The notes under the pieces were generated by a model. It worked only from the letters and a program-made list of their open reading frames with translations, had not been told where the DNA came from and did not search any database. Source: UBA5603 sp964501315 (GTDB lineage: Bacteria > Bacillota_I > Bacilli_A > Izemoplasmatales > Hujiaoplasmataceae). From it: DNA of 64,000 nucleotides. The stretch spans positions 1 to 64,000 of the forward strand of contig CAZCSO010000002.1 in NCBI GenBank assembly GCA_964501315.1, in the 5' to 3' direction. Made by a program: the position numbers and the translations under genes. Below, one piece after another: positions 32,193 through 40,415 of the stretch (its first letter is position 1; each line of letters begins with the position of its first letter).

Positions 32193-33545
32193 ATGGAAAA
32201 ATGGAACATCATTATTTATTTCTTACTGATCGGATTTTTGTTATTTGTTGGTAAAGTATTAAAAACGAAATTTCCTTTCTTGAATCGAATTGTAATACCA
32301 ACAGCACTGTTGGGTGGTATTATCGGTTTGCTCTTTTCAAGTGAAATCATACCCGGCTCATACAACATTGATGTAGAAGTCATGACTGCTATTGTTTATC
32401 ACGCTTTGGCAATCGGTTTTATTGCCCTAGCTCTAAAAGATTCTGAACATCAAAACAAACGAAAACTCTGGTCTACCGGAATGGTCATAACCAGTACGTA
32501 TGCATTGCAAGGATTTCTAGGCATTTTATTAGTATTTTTGTTCTTTTCCGATAAATTTATCGGTTCGGGCATATTGCTTGCGTTAGGCTTTGGTCAAGGA
32601 CCGGGTCTTGCGACATCCTTTGGTGGAATGTGGAATACAGAACTCGGTGGTTTTGGAGTCGCTTTAGGCGCATCGTATGCTTTTTTAGGTTATCTTTGGG
32701 GCGGTATTGTCGGTGTGCTTGCAATCAATGTTATCGCTCGTAAACGTGGTTTAATCAAACCAAAACGTTACATCGAACAATCCGTTGAAAAAGCAACCAT
32801 CGAAGTGGATACGGTCAAGGAAGTCAATGTAATGGATGGCTTGACCGTTCAATTAGTCGTCATCTTGATTATTTATGGTCTTGTCTGGCTGTTCTTGTTT
32901 TTAATGGAAAAGATTCTATTACCTTTAGGATCCATCGGCGGAACAATCTTTGGATTATTGGAAGGATTCAATTTCATCATTGGTATCGGTATTGCGGTAT
33001 TGTATAAATGGATTCTCAGAAAATTGGCAAAAAAAGGACACAGAACCAATTTGCTAACGAACAACTATTTGTTGTCGAACATTTCTTCAACCGCTTTTAA
33101 CTTCATGATCACCGGTGCTGTTTTGTCAATTACGCTTGATTTCTTAGTTGAGTTCGGCGTTTTATTGGCGGTTGTTTCCACGGTAGGGGGGCTATTGACC
33201 ATTATTTATCTAGATTTTATTACACGACGAGTCTACCAAACCAATACAAAAGAATATTTTGTCGGACTTTACGGCATGTTGACAGGAACCGCATCAACGG
33301 GTATTGCATTACTAAAGGGTTTGGATCCACAACTTGAAACTCCCGTTGCTGAAGAACTCGTCTTAGGCTCTGGGACCGCCATTATGATGGCACTTCCTTT
33401 ATTCGGTATTTTAATGTTGCCAAAGATAGGATATGGAACCACCAATCAATCACTTCTCGATTACATTGCCTTGTTTGGTTGCCTTGCTTTTGTTTTGGTC
33501 ATGGTCATCATCCTTGTGGTTCGTTCAAAAAGACAACCACAATAA
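32193..33545 (+). CDS. Sodium/glutamate symporter family protein (GltS-like)
   Basis: The 450-residue product has about 12 hydrophobic helices arranged as two halves with a hydrophilic middle loop (about 190-215). G-F-G-Q-G-P-G-L-A-T-S-F-G near residue 131 and the related G-M-L-T-G-T-A-S-T-G-I-A near 362 are the two re-entrant-loop signatures of the GltS family. It probably imports glutamate or a related acid with Na+. It is slightly longer than E. coli GltS (about 400). aaaaggagc precedes the ATG. DUF2804 follows by 12 bases. Confidence 0.85.
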   Translation: MEKWNIIIYFLLIGFLLFVGKVLKTKFPFLNRIVIPTALLGGIIGLLFSSEIIPGSYNIDVEVMTAIVYHALAIGFIALALKDSEHQNKRKLWSTGMVITSTYALQGFLGILLVFLFFSDKFIGSGILLALGFGQGPGLATSFGGMWNTELGGFGVALGASYAFLGYLWGGIVGVLAINVIARKRGLIKPKRYIEQSVEKATIEVDTVKEVNVMDGLTVQLVVILIIYGLVWLFLFLMEKILLPLGSIGGTIFGLLEGFNFIIGIGIAVLYKWILRKLAKKGHRTNLLTNNYLLSNISSTAFNFMITGAVLSITLDFLVEFGVLLAVVSTVGGLLTIIYLDFITRRVYQTNTKEYFVGLYGMLTGTASTGIALLKGLDPQLETPVAEELVLGSGTAIMMALPLFGILMLPKIGYGTTNQSLLDYIALFGCLAFVLVMVIILVVRSKRQPQ

Positions 33546-33557
33546 GGAAGTGAATTT

Positions 33558-34577
33558 ATGCAAAATCAAATAACCGAGAAACAAAAATTGTTAAATGAAA
33601 AAGGTCGACTTGCCAATCCCGGCTTTGCATTTCATCCCTTATTTGAGTACTCGAGAAACGAAATAGCGGCCTCCGTTTGGCGAATCAAAGAATGGGATTA
33701 TTATGCGACCCTCAACAACGATTATGGATTCTCATGCACCATCGCCGATTTGGGTTACAGTTATTTAGTGGGTGCTGTATTTCTGGATTTTAATCAAAAA
33801 TCCTATCAAAAGAAAACAAAGATTGGATGGTTTTCGTTTGGCAAATTGAACATGCCGTCGACCTCTGAAAAGGGAGATGTTCATTATACCAAAGACGGTT
33901 ATGATTTTCATTTCATCCGCAAGGACAATGAACGACTCATTGAATGCCGTATTGATGCATTCGATGGTAACAAACCGCTTTATGCTAAATTAGAAATTCG
34001 CGATATGAAGGATGAAACCATGGTTATTGCAACCCCATGGAATGAAAATCTCAAAGCATTCTATTACAATCAAAAGATTAACTGCATGCCAACCAATGGT
34101 CGAGTTTCCATTGGCGATAAAACCGTTCATTTCCAAGAAGACACCGCCTTCACGGTACTAGATTGGGGACGAGGTGTATGGACGTATAAAAATACCTGGT
34201 ATTGGGGAAGCGCATCCGGTGTTGTCGATGGAAAACGATTTGGGTTTAACATCGGTTATGGGTTTGGAAACACCGCAAAAGCAACCGAAAATATGCTTTT
34301 TTACGATGGAAAAGCTCATAAACTTGACCAAGTAGAATTTCATATCGACCCAACAGACTATATGAAGCCATGGGTGTTTACATCGCCAGATCATCGATTT
34401 GAATTGACGATGGAACCCTTGATTGATCGTCAAGACACAACGAATTTTCTGATTATCAAAAATTTGGGTCATCAAGTCTTTGGACGATTCAAAGGTTACG
34501 TCGTTTTGGACGACGGAACCAAATTAATCATTGATCAACTAACGGGTTTTGCCGAACAGATAACAAATCATTATTAA
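33558..34577 (+). CDS. DUF2804 family protein
   Basis: The 339-residue soluble product carries the DUF2804 core: D-W-G-R-G-V-W-T-Y-K-N-T-W-Y-W-G-S-A near 205 and G-F-N-I-G-Y-G-F-G near 230, with N-terminal K-E-W-D-Y-Y. The family resembles lipocalin-like barrels of hydratase/AttH proteins, and its function is unknown. It has an aaggaagtg site and lies between the GltS symporter and a DUF1292 gene in the same direction. Confidence 0.88.
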   Translation: MQNQITEKQKLLNEKGRLANPGFAFHPLFEYSRNEIAASVWRIKEWDYYATLNNDYGFSCTIADLGYSYLVGAVFLDFNQKSYQKKTKIGWFSFGKLNMPSTSEKGDVHYTKDGYDFHFIRKDNERLIECRIDAFDGNKPLYAKLEIRDMKDETMVIATPWNENLKAFYYNQKINCMPTNGRVSIGDKTVHFQEDTAFTVLDWGRGVWTYKNTWYWGSASGVVDGKRFGFNIGYGFGNTAKATENMLFYDGKAHKLDQVEFHIDPTDYMKPWVFTSPDHRFELTMEPLIDRQDTTNFLIIKNLGHQVFGRFKGYVVLDDGTKLIIDQLTGFAEQITNHY

Positions 34578-34592
34578 AAGGAGAGTAAAACG

Positions 34593-34904
34593 ATGAACGA
34601 CAAAGAAATTTATTTAACCATGATGGACGAAAACAACCTAGACAACATTATTATGACCGATGACGACAACAACGAATATGAAATGGAACAATTAGGCATC
34701 ATTCCCATGCACGGCGTCGTTTACGGAATCTTGGATTTGATCAAGATTAACGGAAAAGAAGTCACGGACGAAGAGTCCGGCTTGGTCATGTTCGAATTGG
34801 ATTACGATGAAGAGGCCGATGAATACTACGTATCGACTGTTGAAGAAGACGATTTATTTAACGAAGTGATTGAAGCATTCAACGCACTTCCAGAAGCCGA
34901 ATAA
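34593..34904 (+). CDS. DUF1292 (YrzB-type) acidic protein
   Basis: The 103-residue product is very acidic and has the DUF1292 layout: I-I-M-T-D-D-D-N-N-E-Y, an I-L-D-L-I strand region, then V-M-F-E-L-D-Y-D-E-E-A-D-E-Y-Y-V and a C-terminal helix. Function unknown; in Bacilli the family is usually found near alaS/yrrL. Here it sits behind DUF2804 with aaggaga upstream. Confidence 0.85.
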   Translation: MNDKEIYLTMMDENNLDNIIMTDDDNNEYEMEQLGIIPMHGVVYGILDLIKINGKEVTDEESGLVMFELDYDEEADEYYVSTVEEDDLFNEVIEAFNALPEAE

Positions 34905-34914
34905 CCACTTTTCG

Positions 34915-34946
34915 AGTTTTTCAATTCTGGAAAAACTAGTTTTTTA
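34915..34946 (+). terminator. Weak terminator after DUF1292
   Basis: Arms agtttttc and gaaaaact with a seven-base loop, followed by agttttttag. Confidence 0.55.
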
Positions 34947-35023
34947 GTATAAGTCTTTTTTATTCATTGTATTTGTGGTATGATGAAGTCAATAATGAAA
35001 CTTTCGATAAGGAGAATAGACCA

Positions 35024-35398
35024 ATGAATATTTTTTATTGTAAACATTGTAAGCGGATTGTCTATACTTATTATGGTGGTGGAACCTTAACATGTTGCGG
35101 AGATGAAATGACTCTATTGGTTCCTAAAAAACAAGATCAAGGCAATGAGAAGCATTTGCCCGTTGTCGAAAAAATAGCGCCTGATCAAATCAAAGTTACC
35201 GTTGGCAGTGTATTGCACCCAATGGCTACAGAACACTGGATTCAGTGGATTTTTGTTGCTCAGGACAGTACCTATCAAATCAAAAAGTTTGAATCGACAG
35301 ATACGCCTATCTGGACGTTCCCAATTATTCCGGATCAGCCCATAAAGGTATATGAATTCTGTAATCTTCATGGTTTGTGGCTAACCGAAATCGAATAA
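35024..35398 (+). CDS. dfx: Desulfoferrodoxin (superoxide reductase)
   Basis: From ATG 35024 (aaggaga upstream) the 124-residue product has both desulfoferrodoxin iron sites. Centre I is a desulforedoxin-like rubredoxin site with C6, C9, C24 and C25. Centre II, the catalytic Fe, uses H44 in E-K-H (E42-K43-H44), H65, H71, C113 and H116, with the catalytic Lys K43 present. It reduces superoxide to H2O2 without making O2, which suits anaerobes; the peroxide would then be handled by the peroxiredoxin at 21.2 kb. It is monocistronic, with a terminator after it. Confidence 0.93.
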   Translation: MNIFYCKHCKRIVYTYYGGGTLTCCGDEMTLLVPKKQDQGNEKHLPVVEKIAPDQIKVTVGSVLHPMATEHWIQWIFVAQDSTYQIKKFESTDTPIWTFPIIPDQPIKVYEFCNLHGLWLTEIE

Positions 35399-35411
35399 TC
35401 TTTTAGGCATT

Positions 35412-35441
35412 TAAAAAGCCGGTTTTATATCCGGTTTTTTT
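35412..35441 (+). terminator. Terminator after dfx
   Basis: Arms aaaaagccgg and ccggtttttt with a short loop, ending in a run of T's. Confidence 0.8.
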
Positions 35442-35471
35442 GTTAAATTAGAACGGATAGAAGGTGTTATT

Positions 35472-36317
35472 GTGAATGTTATTGAAGCAATTAAATATCT
35501 GCTTTTAGGGCTGGTTCAGGGGGTTACCGAAGTATTACCCGTATCTTCGTCTGGACACGTTGAATTAGCCAAAGCACTCTTTAATCTAGATATTGATGAA
35601 GGCCTCTTATTTTTGATTCTTGTGAATACAGGCTCGTTAATCGCTGTTTTCATTGTATTTTTTAAGGACATCGTAAAATTGCTCGTGGAATTCTTTCAAT
35701 TTCTTTTTGTTTCTGATAAGCGTGAGACGACAAGAACCAGCTTTGATACCGTATTAAAAATAGGGCTTGCTTCGATTCCAGCTGGAATTATTGGTATTAT
35801 CTTCAGCGATGCCATTGAAGCAGTGTTAAAAGAATACAATGTTTTAGTATCCGGAGTAGGGTTATTATTTACGGGTACGTTGTTGTTACTAGCATCACAA
35901 CGCAAGATAAAAAACGGATCAACACGAATAACGTATTTGGACGCAATTCTAATAGGCGCGGCTCAAGCCGTAGCCTTAGTTCCAGGAATCTCGCGTTCAG
36001 GATCGACGACTACCACTGCCTTAAAACGGGGAATTGGTATTGATTCTGCCGTAAAGTTCTCATTTTTCATGTATATACCCGTATCCATCGGTTCGTTGCT
36101 TTTGTCAGTAGTAGATGTTGCTCAAACGGGTGTTGAAATTCCGAATGCGAGTTACCTTTTCTATTATTTTTTAGCTTTTGTAGGTGCAATCGTCGCTTCT
36201 TGGATTGCTTTTAAAGTAATCTTTAATATCTTTAAATCGGGTCGATTAAGACTCTTTAGCGTTTACTGTTTTGCAGTCGGTTTTATCTCAATTGCATTAT
36301 TCATCATTAAAAGTTAA
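35472..36317 (+). CDS. uppP: Undecaprenyl-diphosphatase UppP/BacA, first copy
   Basis: The GTG start has aaggtg upstream. The 281-residue product has eight helices and the two BacA active-site regions: Q-G-V-T-E-V-L-P-V-S-S-S-G-H (16-29) and P-G-I-S-R-S-G-S-T-T-T (near 173). It dephosphorylates undecaprenyl diphosphate to recycle the lipid carrier for wall or surface polysaccharide. A paralogue follows after 79 bases. Both precede the capsule-type cpsCDB genes, which use the same carrier. Confidence 0.93.
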   Translation: MNVIEAIKYLLLGLVQGVTEVLPVSSSGHVELAKALFNLDIDEGLLFLILVNTGSLIAVFIVFFKDIVKLLVEFFQFLFVSDKRETTRTSFDTVLKIGLASIPAGIIGIIFSDAIEAVLKEYNVLVSGVGLLFTGTLLLLASQRKIKNGSTRITYLDAILIGAAQAVALVPGISRSGSTTTTALKRGIGIDSAVKFSFFMYIPVSIGSLLLSVVDVAQTGVEIPNASYLFYYFLAFVGAIVASWIAFKVIFNIFKSGRLRLFSVYCFAVGFISIALFIIKS

Positions 36318-36328
36318 CATTTCTATGG

Positions 36329-36349
36329 TATGATTATAGTCACGACTAT
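36329..36349 (+). promoter_or_regulatory. Promoter -10 and inverted repeat before the second uppP
   Basis: An extended -10 (TGGTATGAT, hexamer at 36329-36334) is followed at the expected transcription start by the inverted repeat ATAGTC-ac-GACTAT (36336-36349), a candidate operator for separate control of this copy. Confidence 0.45.
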
Positions 36350-36396
36350 TAAATTGAAAGATAAACGCCACTAGGGCGATACGAAAGGAGGCAACC

Positions 36397-37257
36397 ATGT
36401 CAATCCTTGAATTGATTAAGTATATTTTTCTAGGAATTGTCCAAGGACTGACGGAAGTGTTGCCGATTTCTTCGTCTGGACATGTCGCTATATTTCAACA
36501 GATACTAAGTATTGATAGTGATGAAGGACTTCTGTTTTTGATTCTTGTTAATTTCGGATCCCTCATATCTATTTTTTATTATTTCCGCAAAATGATTTAT
36601 AAACTTTGTGCTGATTTTATCTTGTTTATTTTCAAGCCCACATCACGATTGAAAACAAGAGAAGGATTTTTCTATTGTTTAATGGTTATTATCGGCATTA
36701 TCCCCATTGGCGTTGTCGGTCTATTGTTTGCGGGACAAATTAATTCTTTTTATCAAGACCACTATCTCCTCATCGTCGGAGTGGGACTTCTTATGACGGC
36801 AACGTTCCTGTTCTTAGCGAAAGAAAAAGCTAAAAATAACGGCCGACAAAGTATGAAATTTTCCGATTCGATTTGGATTGGTATTGCCCAAACAGCTGCA
36901 ATTCTGCCTGGGTTATCGAGAAGTGCAGTTGCGACAACCACCGGATTGTTTCGGAAAATGTCGATGGAAACTTCCTTGAATTTTTCGTTTATGCTTTATA
37001 TCCCCATCTCAGTAGGATCATTTCTTCAATATGTCTATTTGTTATTGCTTAACCCTAATAGCGACGCCGTCGGATTAAATCCTGGCAATTCGTATCAGTG
37101 GTTATACTATGCTGCTGCATTGATAGCCAGCGTGTTCGCGACGTATTTTGCACTTAAACTTCTGTTTAAGCTGTTTCGCAACGGCAATTTGCTTCCCTTC
37201 TCACTTTATACCTTCTTTGTTGGTATGATTGTGTTGATCGTCGGCATGACTCAATAG
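36397..37257 (+). CDS. uppP2: Undecaprenyl-diphosphatase-like UppP, second copy
   Basis: The 286-residue product shares its layout with the preceding gene: Q-G-L-T-E-V-L-P-I-S-S-S-G-H (16-29) and P-G-L-S-R-S-A-V-A-T-T-T near 175. In the second motif the usual S-G-x-T is S-A-V-A-T, so the catalytic loop is altered, though the Arg and Ser residues remain. It may have different activity or act on another polyprenyl diphosphate. It has aaggagg upstream and its own apparent promoter. The sequences are diverged, so the duplication is old. Confidence 0.9.
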   Translation: MSILELIKYIFLGIVQGLTEVLPISSSGHVAIFQQILSIDSDEGLLFLILVNFGSLISIFYYFRKMIYKLCADFILFIFKPTSRLKTREGFFYCLMVIIGIIPIGVVGLLFAGQINSFYQDHYLLIVGVGLLMTATFLFLAKEKAKNNGRQSMKFSDSIWIGIAQTAAILPGLSRSAVATTTGLFRKMSMETSLNFSFMLYIPISVGSFLQYVYLLLLNPNSDAVGLNPGNSYQWLYYAAALIASVFATYFALKLLFKLFRNGNLLPFSLYTFFVGMIVLIVGMTQ

Positions 37258-37275
37258 CAAATCAAGGAAACTTAA

Positions 37276-37304
37276 TTGTATTTTTTTTGATTATCATGTA
37301 AAAT
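37276..37304 (+). promoter_or_regulatory. Promoter of the cpsCDB operon
   Basis: TTGTAT, 17 bases, TAAAAT, about 38 bases before the first start codon. Confidence 0.6.
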
Positions 37305-37342
37305 AGAACCATCATAGAGAAGACTTAGTGTGAGGTGTAAGT

Positions 37343-38071
37343 ATGGATCAAATCAATAATAATCAAGCCCCTATGGAAGAAGGCATTAGTTTAACCGATC
37401 TGTTTAAAATCATATGGGCGAATTGGACGATTGTTTTTTTAGTTACCCTGTGGGTAGCGGTCATTGGAATTCTTTATACATTCGTCATAGTGGAACCTAA
37501 GTACACGGCGGAAGCAACAGTCAGTATCGAAGTTGAAATCAATGAAACAACGACGTCGGACCAATCGGCTTTGTCGATTTCTCAAAATCTGGTTAATACG
37601 GTTAAAGCGTTTGCGATGACGGACTTAGTATTAGATGCGGTGATTGCTGAAATACCCAGTTTATCAAACATGACCTCAGCTCAATTGGCTTCCAAAATTA
37701 CGATTTCTACGGTCACTAGCGTTCCTATTATTGATATTTCAGTTGAGGACGAAAGTGCCATTTTAGCGCAGGCTATCGCCAACAAACTGATTGATAAAAT
37801 GGTTGAAAAATCCGATAATTATCTATTGATAAAAGATCGGATTAAACCCATCGATTATGCAAAACAACCTTCCGTCCCGAGTTCACCTAATAAACTGTTG
37901 AACATTGTGATTAGCGTCCTTATCGGCGGTATCCTTTCTTTAGGAATTGTTTTTGTTAAAGAGTTATTCAACAACAAATTCAAATCTGCCGAAGAAATGG
38001 AAAAATACTTATCGATCAACGTCATTGCATCGGTTCCCGGAACGGTCAAAGAAAGAAAGTTGGTGGACTAA
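37343..38071 (+). CDS. cpsC: Wzz/CpsC-type chain-length and kinase-activator membrane protein
   Basis: The 242-residue product has an N-terminal helix (about 32-52), a mainly extracytoplasmic Wzz domain (Y-T-A-E-A-T-V-S-I after helix 1) and a second helix (about 186-206) preceded by the P-S-x-P-S-S-P-N-K Pro-rich motif of CpsC/CapA proteins. It regulates polysaccharide length and activates the BY-kinase through its cytoplasmic tail. The kinase gene begins directly at its stop codon, so the two are coupled. Confidence 0.88.
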   Translation: MDQINNNQAPMEEGISLTDLFKIIWANWTIVFLVTLWVAVIGILYTFVIVEPKYTAEATVSIEVEINETTTSDQSALSISQNLVNTVKAFAMTDLVLDAVIAEIPSLSNMTSAQLASKITISTVTSVPIIDISVEDESAILAQAIANKLIDKMVEKSDNYLLIKDRIKPIDYAKQPSVPSSPNKLLNIVISVLIGGILSLGIVFVKELFNNKFKSAEEMEKYLSINVIASVPGTVKERKLVD

Positions 38072-38764
38072 ATGGAATTTTTTGAATACAAGAACGTCGT
38101 TATTGAAACACCTAATTCGATGGAAGCAGAAGCGTATCGGAAACTTGAATTAAACATTGCCATGAAGTCTATGCAAAAACCACTTCAAGTCATTCAGTGT
38201 ACCTCAGCTACTCCGGAAGACGGGAAAACCACCACAAGCATCAATTTGGCTGCTGTCTACGCTGAAAAGATGAAAAAAGTCATTATTTTGGATTTTGATT
38301 TTCATCGTCCAAAAATTCACCGTGCCTTTCACAAAGTTAACGACATCGGATTCTTCGATTACATTCGTAACGATACCGATTTTCATAAACTCATCATACA
38401 CGACGAATCGGGCATTGATTTATTGCTTTCGGGAAAGCATTTATCATTTCCTCATATCGTTTTAGAATCACAAAAAACAAAAGATTTAATTGAAGCACTT
38501 CGTAAAGAATACGATTACATCATCATTGACACGCCTCCGGTATTATCAGTGACTGATCCGGTCATTATTTCCAAGTTTTCGGATGGTGTAATTTTTGTGG
38601 CTGCATTTAATAAAACGAAGAAAGACGATTCCAAAGAAGGTATTAAGATTCTTCGCCAAAATAACGCGAACATTATTGGTGGCGTTTTGGCGAACGTCGA
38701 CGTTCGTAAGACCAAGAAGTATTACTCTTATCACTATGGAGAATCCTCACAGGAAGGAAAATAA
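38072..38764 (+). CDS. cpsD: CpsD/CapB-type protein-tyrosine kinase (BY-kinase)
   Basis: The 230-residue product has Walker A S-A-T-P-E-D-G-K-T-T (45-54), Walker A' V-I-I-L-D-F-D-F-H-R-P (about 70-80), with F in place of the usual second D-x-D residue pattern, Walker B Y-I-I-I-D-T-P-P, and a C-terminal Tyr cluster K-K-Y-Y-S-Y-H-Y (215-222), the autophosphorylation site. It works with CpsC at the membrane to control capsule export or polymer length, and is dephosphorylated by CpsB, encoded two bases downstream. Confidence 0.92.
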   Translation: MEFFEYKNVVIETPNSMEAEAYRKLELNIAMKSMQKPLQVIQCTSATPEDGKTTTSINLAAVYAEKMKKVIILDFDFHRPKIHRAFHKVNDIGFFDYIRNDTDFHKLIIHDESGIDLLLSGKHLSFPHIVLESQKTKDLIEALRKEYDYIIIDTPPVLSVTDPVIISKFSDGVIFVAAFNKTKKDDSKEGIKILRQNNANIIGGVLANVDVRKTKKYYSYHYGESSQEGK

Positions 38765-38766
38765 GT

Positions 38767-39465
38767 ATGATTGATGTTCATTCTCATGTGTTGCCCTTCG
38801 TAGACGATGGATCCAAATCTTTGAACGCCTCACTTGAGATGATTCGAACTGCCATTGAGTTTGGGGTCACGGATTTATTCTTGACGCCACATTATATGCG
38901 GTTGCGTAATTATGTTTCTACCTATGAACAAAATAAGCGCGTTTTAGTTGAATTTGAAGAAGAATTGAAAAAATCAAACTTATCGATTCGTCTCCACTTA
39001 GGCAATGAGATATATTATACGATTGATGCCATTAAGCAACTACGTGAGGGATTAATCACCACCATGGGTGATTCTCGTTTCGTGCTCGTGGAATTTTCAA
39101 TGGATCAACCCGAAGAAGACCTCCCCGACGCCATCAGTAACCTTAAAGCAGCAGGCTATCTTCCCATTATTGCTCATCCGGAACGCTATGATTATATCCG
39201 TACGCAAAAGGATTTTGAATTGTTAAAGCGAATGGGAGCGTATACGCAAATCAATGCGTCTTCGATAACTGGAAAGTATGGAACTTCGGTTCAGAAGTTC
39301 GTTTTAAAAATGATTAAACAAAATCTGATTGATTTTGTTGCTTCTGATATCCATGAGTTTCGAAAAAATGATTTATCGAAAGCTTACGAACTTGTTACAA
39401 AAAAATTTGGCAAGAGCAAAGCGGATCAAATTTTTCACAATACAACAATTCTTGAAAGACACTGA
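38767..39465 (+). CDS. cpsB: CpsB/YwqE-type protein-tyrosine phosphatase (PHP family)
   Basis: The 232-residue product starts I-D-V-H-S-H-V-L-P, the first metal-binding motif of PHP-type phosphatases, followed by T-P-H-Y-M, G-N-E-I-Y-Y, A-H-P-E-R-Y and D-F-V-A-S-D-I-H-E, which supply the remaining His, Asp and Glu metal ligands. It removes phosphate from the CpsD Tyr cluster. The order C-D-B differs from the A-B-C-D order of streptococci. Its stop codon lies inside the terminator stem. Confidence 0.92.
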   Translation: MIDVHSHVLPFVDDGSKSLNASLEMIRTAIEFGVTDLFLTPHYMRLRNYVSTYEQNKRVLVEFEEELKKSNLSIRLHLGNEIYYTIDAIKQLREGLITTMGDSRFVLVEFSMDQPEEDLPDAISNLKAAGYLPIIAHPERYDYIRTQKDFELLKRMGAYTQINASSITGKYGTSVQKFVLKMIKQNLIDFVASDIHEFRKNDLSKAYELVTKKFGKSKADQIFHNTTILERH

Positions 39466-39486
39466 GATTATTCAGTGTTTTTTTTA
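39459..39486 (+). terminator. Terminator of cpsCDB
   Basis: Arms acactga and tcagtgt with a six-base loop, followed by eight T's. Confidence 0.75.
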
Positions 39487-39537
39487 ACACAATTCACTTC
39501 ATATAATCACAATATCTCCATATATTATCGTTATAAT

Positions 39538-39668
39538 GAGGTGTAAGATTCATTCGAACTCTACTAAATCTTCTCCCCCTATAGATAAGAAATTGGGTTC
39601 ATGGAATTTACAGTAACGGTGCGGGTTAGGAAACTAATCCGCATCGTTCACCATTTTTATTTTTTTAT
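39538..39668 (+). ncRNA. Candidate structured RNA ending in a strong hairpin
   Basis: Downstream of two TATAAT boxes (39502-39507 and 39532-39537) about 75 bases of non-coding sequence lead to a 15-bp stem, aacggtgcgggttag (39615-39629) paired with ctaatccgcatcgtt (39634-39648) around a GAAA tetraloop, then ccatttttatttttttat. No open frame with a ribosome binding site is present. It may be a small RNA or an attenuated leader of the two-component genes. I recognise no Rfam class. Confidence 0.45.
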
Positions 39669-39725
39669 GATATACTACAAGTGACTGTTTCAGTCTTTTA
39701 TTTTCGAAGGATGTGTGATGGAAAT

Positions 39726-40415
39726 ATGAAAAATATTAATGTTTTAGTTGCGGACGATGAGTTTAGAATTCGCAAATTGCTGGCAGAATTTTTACAAAGA
39801 GAGGGATATAAAGTATTAGAGGCAGAAGATGGCGAACAAGCCATTGATGTCATGTTCAATTCCAAATCGAAAGTGGATTTGGTTATTTTAGACGTGATGA
39901 TGCCAAAATACGACGGTTGGTTCGTCTTAGAACGTATTCGTGAGTTTTCAACCGTACCGGTTGTCATGTTAACTGCACGGAGCGACGAGTATGATCAATT
40001 GAAGGGCTTCAAATTAGGTGCAGACGATTACGTAACCAAACCATTTTCTCCTAGCGTGTTAATGGCACGCATCAACAAAATCATCAAACGTGAAAAGGTG
40101 GAAGCCTCCGAACTAGTCTTTGGAGCCATCAAAATGTCACTAGCTTCTCGTGAAGTGTTTGTCTCTGGGAAAAAAATTGAATTGACGCCAAAAGAATTTG
40201 AACTGTTAAAATTCTTCATTGATAATAAAGGCATTGCGCTCTCTCGTGACAAAATACTCAACGCCGTGTGGAATTATGATTACTTTGGAGACTTAAGAAC
40301 AGTCGATACGCACATCAAACAATTGCGTTCGAAGCTAGGTGAAACGTCAAACTATATTTCAACGGTTCGGAGTATCGGATACCGGTTGGATATTGAAAAT
40401 GAGAACCTCGATTAA
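39726..40415 (+). CDS. OmpR/PhoB-family response regulator
   Basis: From ATG 39726 the product is 229 residues: a receiver domain with D10-D11, phospho-acceptor D56 (L-V-I-L-D-V-M-M-P), Thr in M-L-T-A-R and K-P-F, then a winged-helix DNA-binding domain (L-T-P-K-E-F-E-L-L, V-D-T-H-I-K-Q-L-R-S-K-L, T-V-R-S-I-G-Y-R). An in-frame ATG at 39711 is possible, but its spacing to gaagg is too short. It is coupled to the sensor kinase by a 17-base overlap. Genes for envelope polysaccharide on both sides suggest envelope control, by inference. Confidence 0.92.
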   Translation: MKNINVLVADDEFRIRKLLAEFLQREGYKVLEAEDGEQAIDVMFNSKSKVDLVILDVMMPKYDGWFVLERIREFSTVPVVMLTARSDEYDQLKGFKLGADDYVTKPFSPSVLMARINKIIKREKVEASELVFGAIKMSLASREVFVSGKKIELTPKEFELLKFFIDNKGIALSRDKILNAVWNYDYFGDLRTVDTHIKQLRSKLGETSNYISTVRSIGYRLDIENENLD

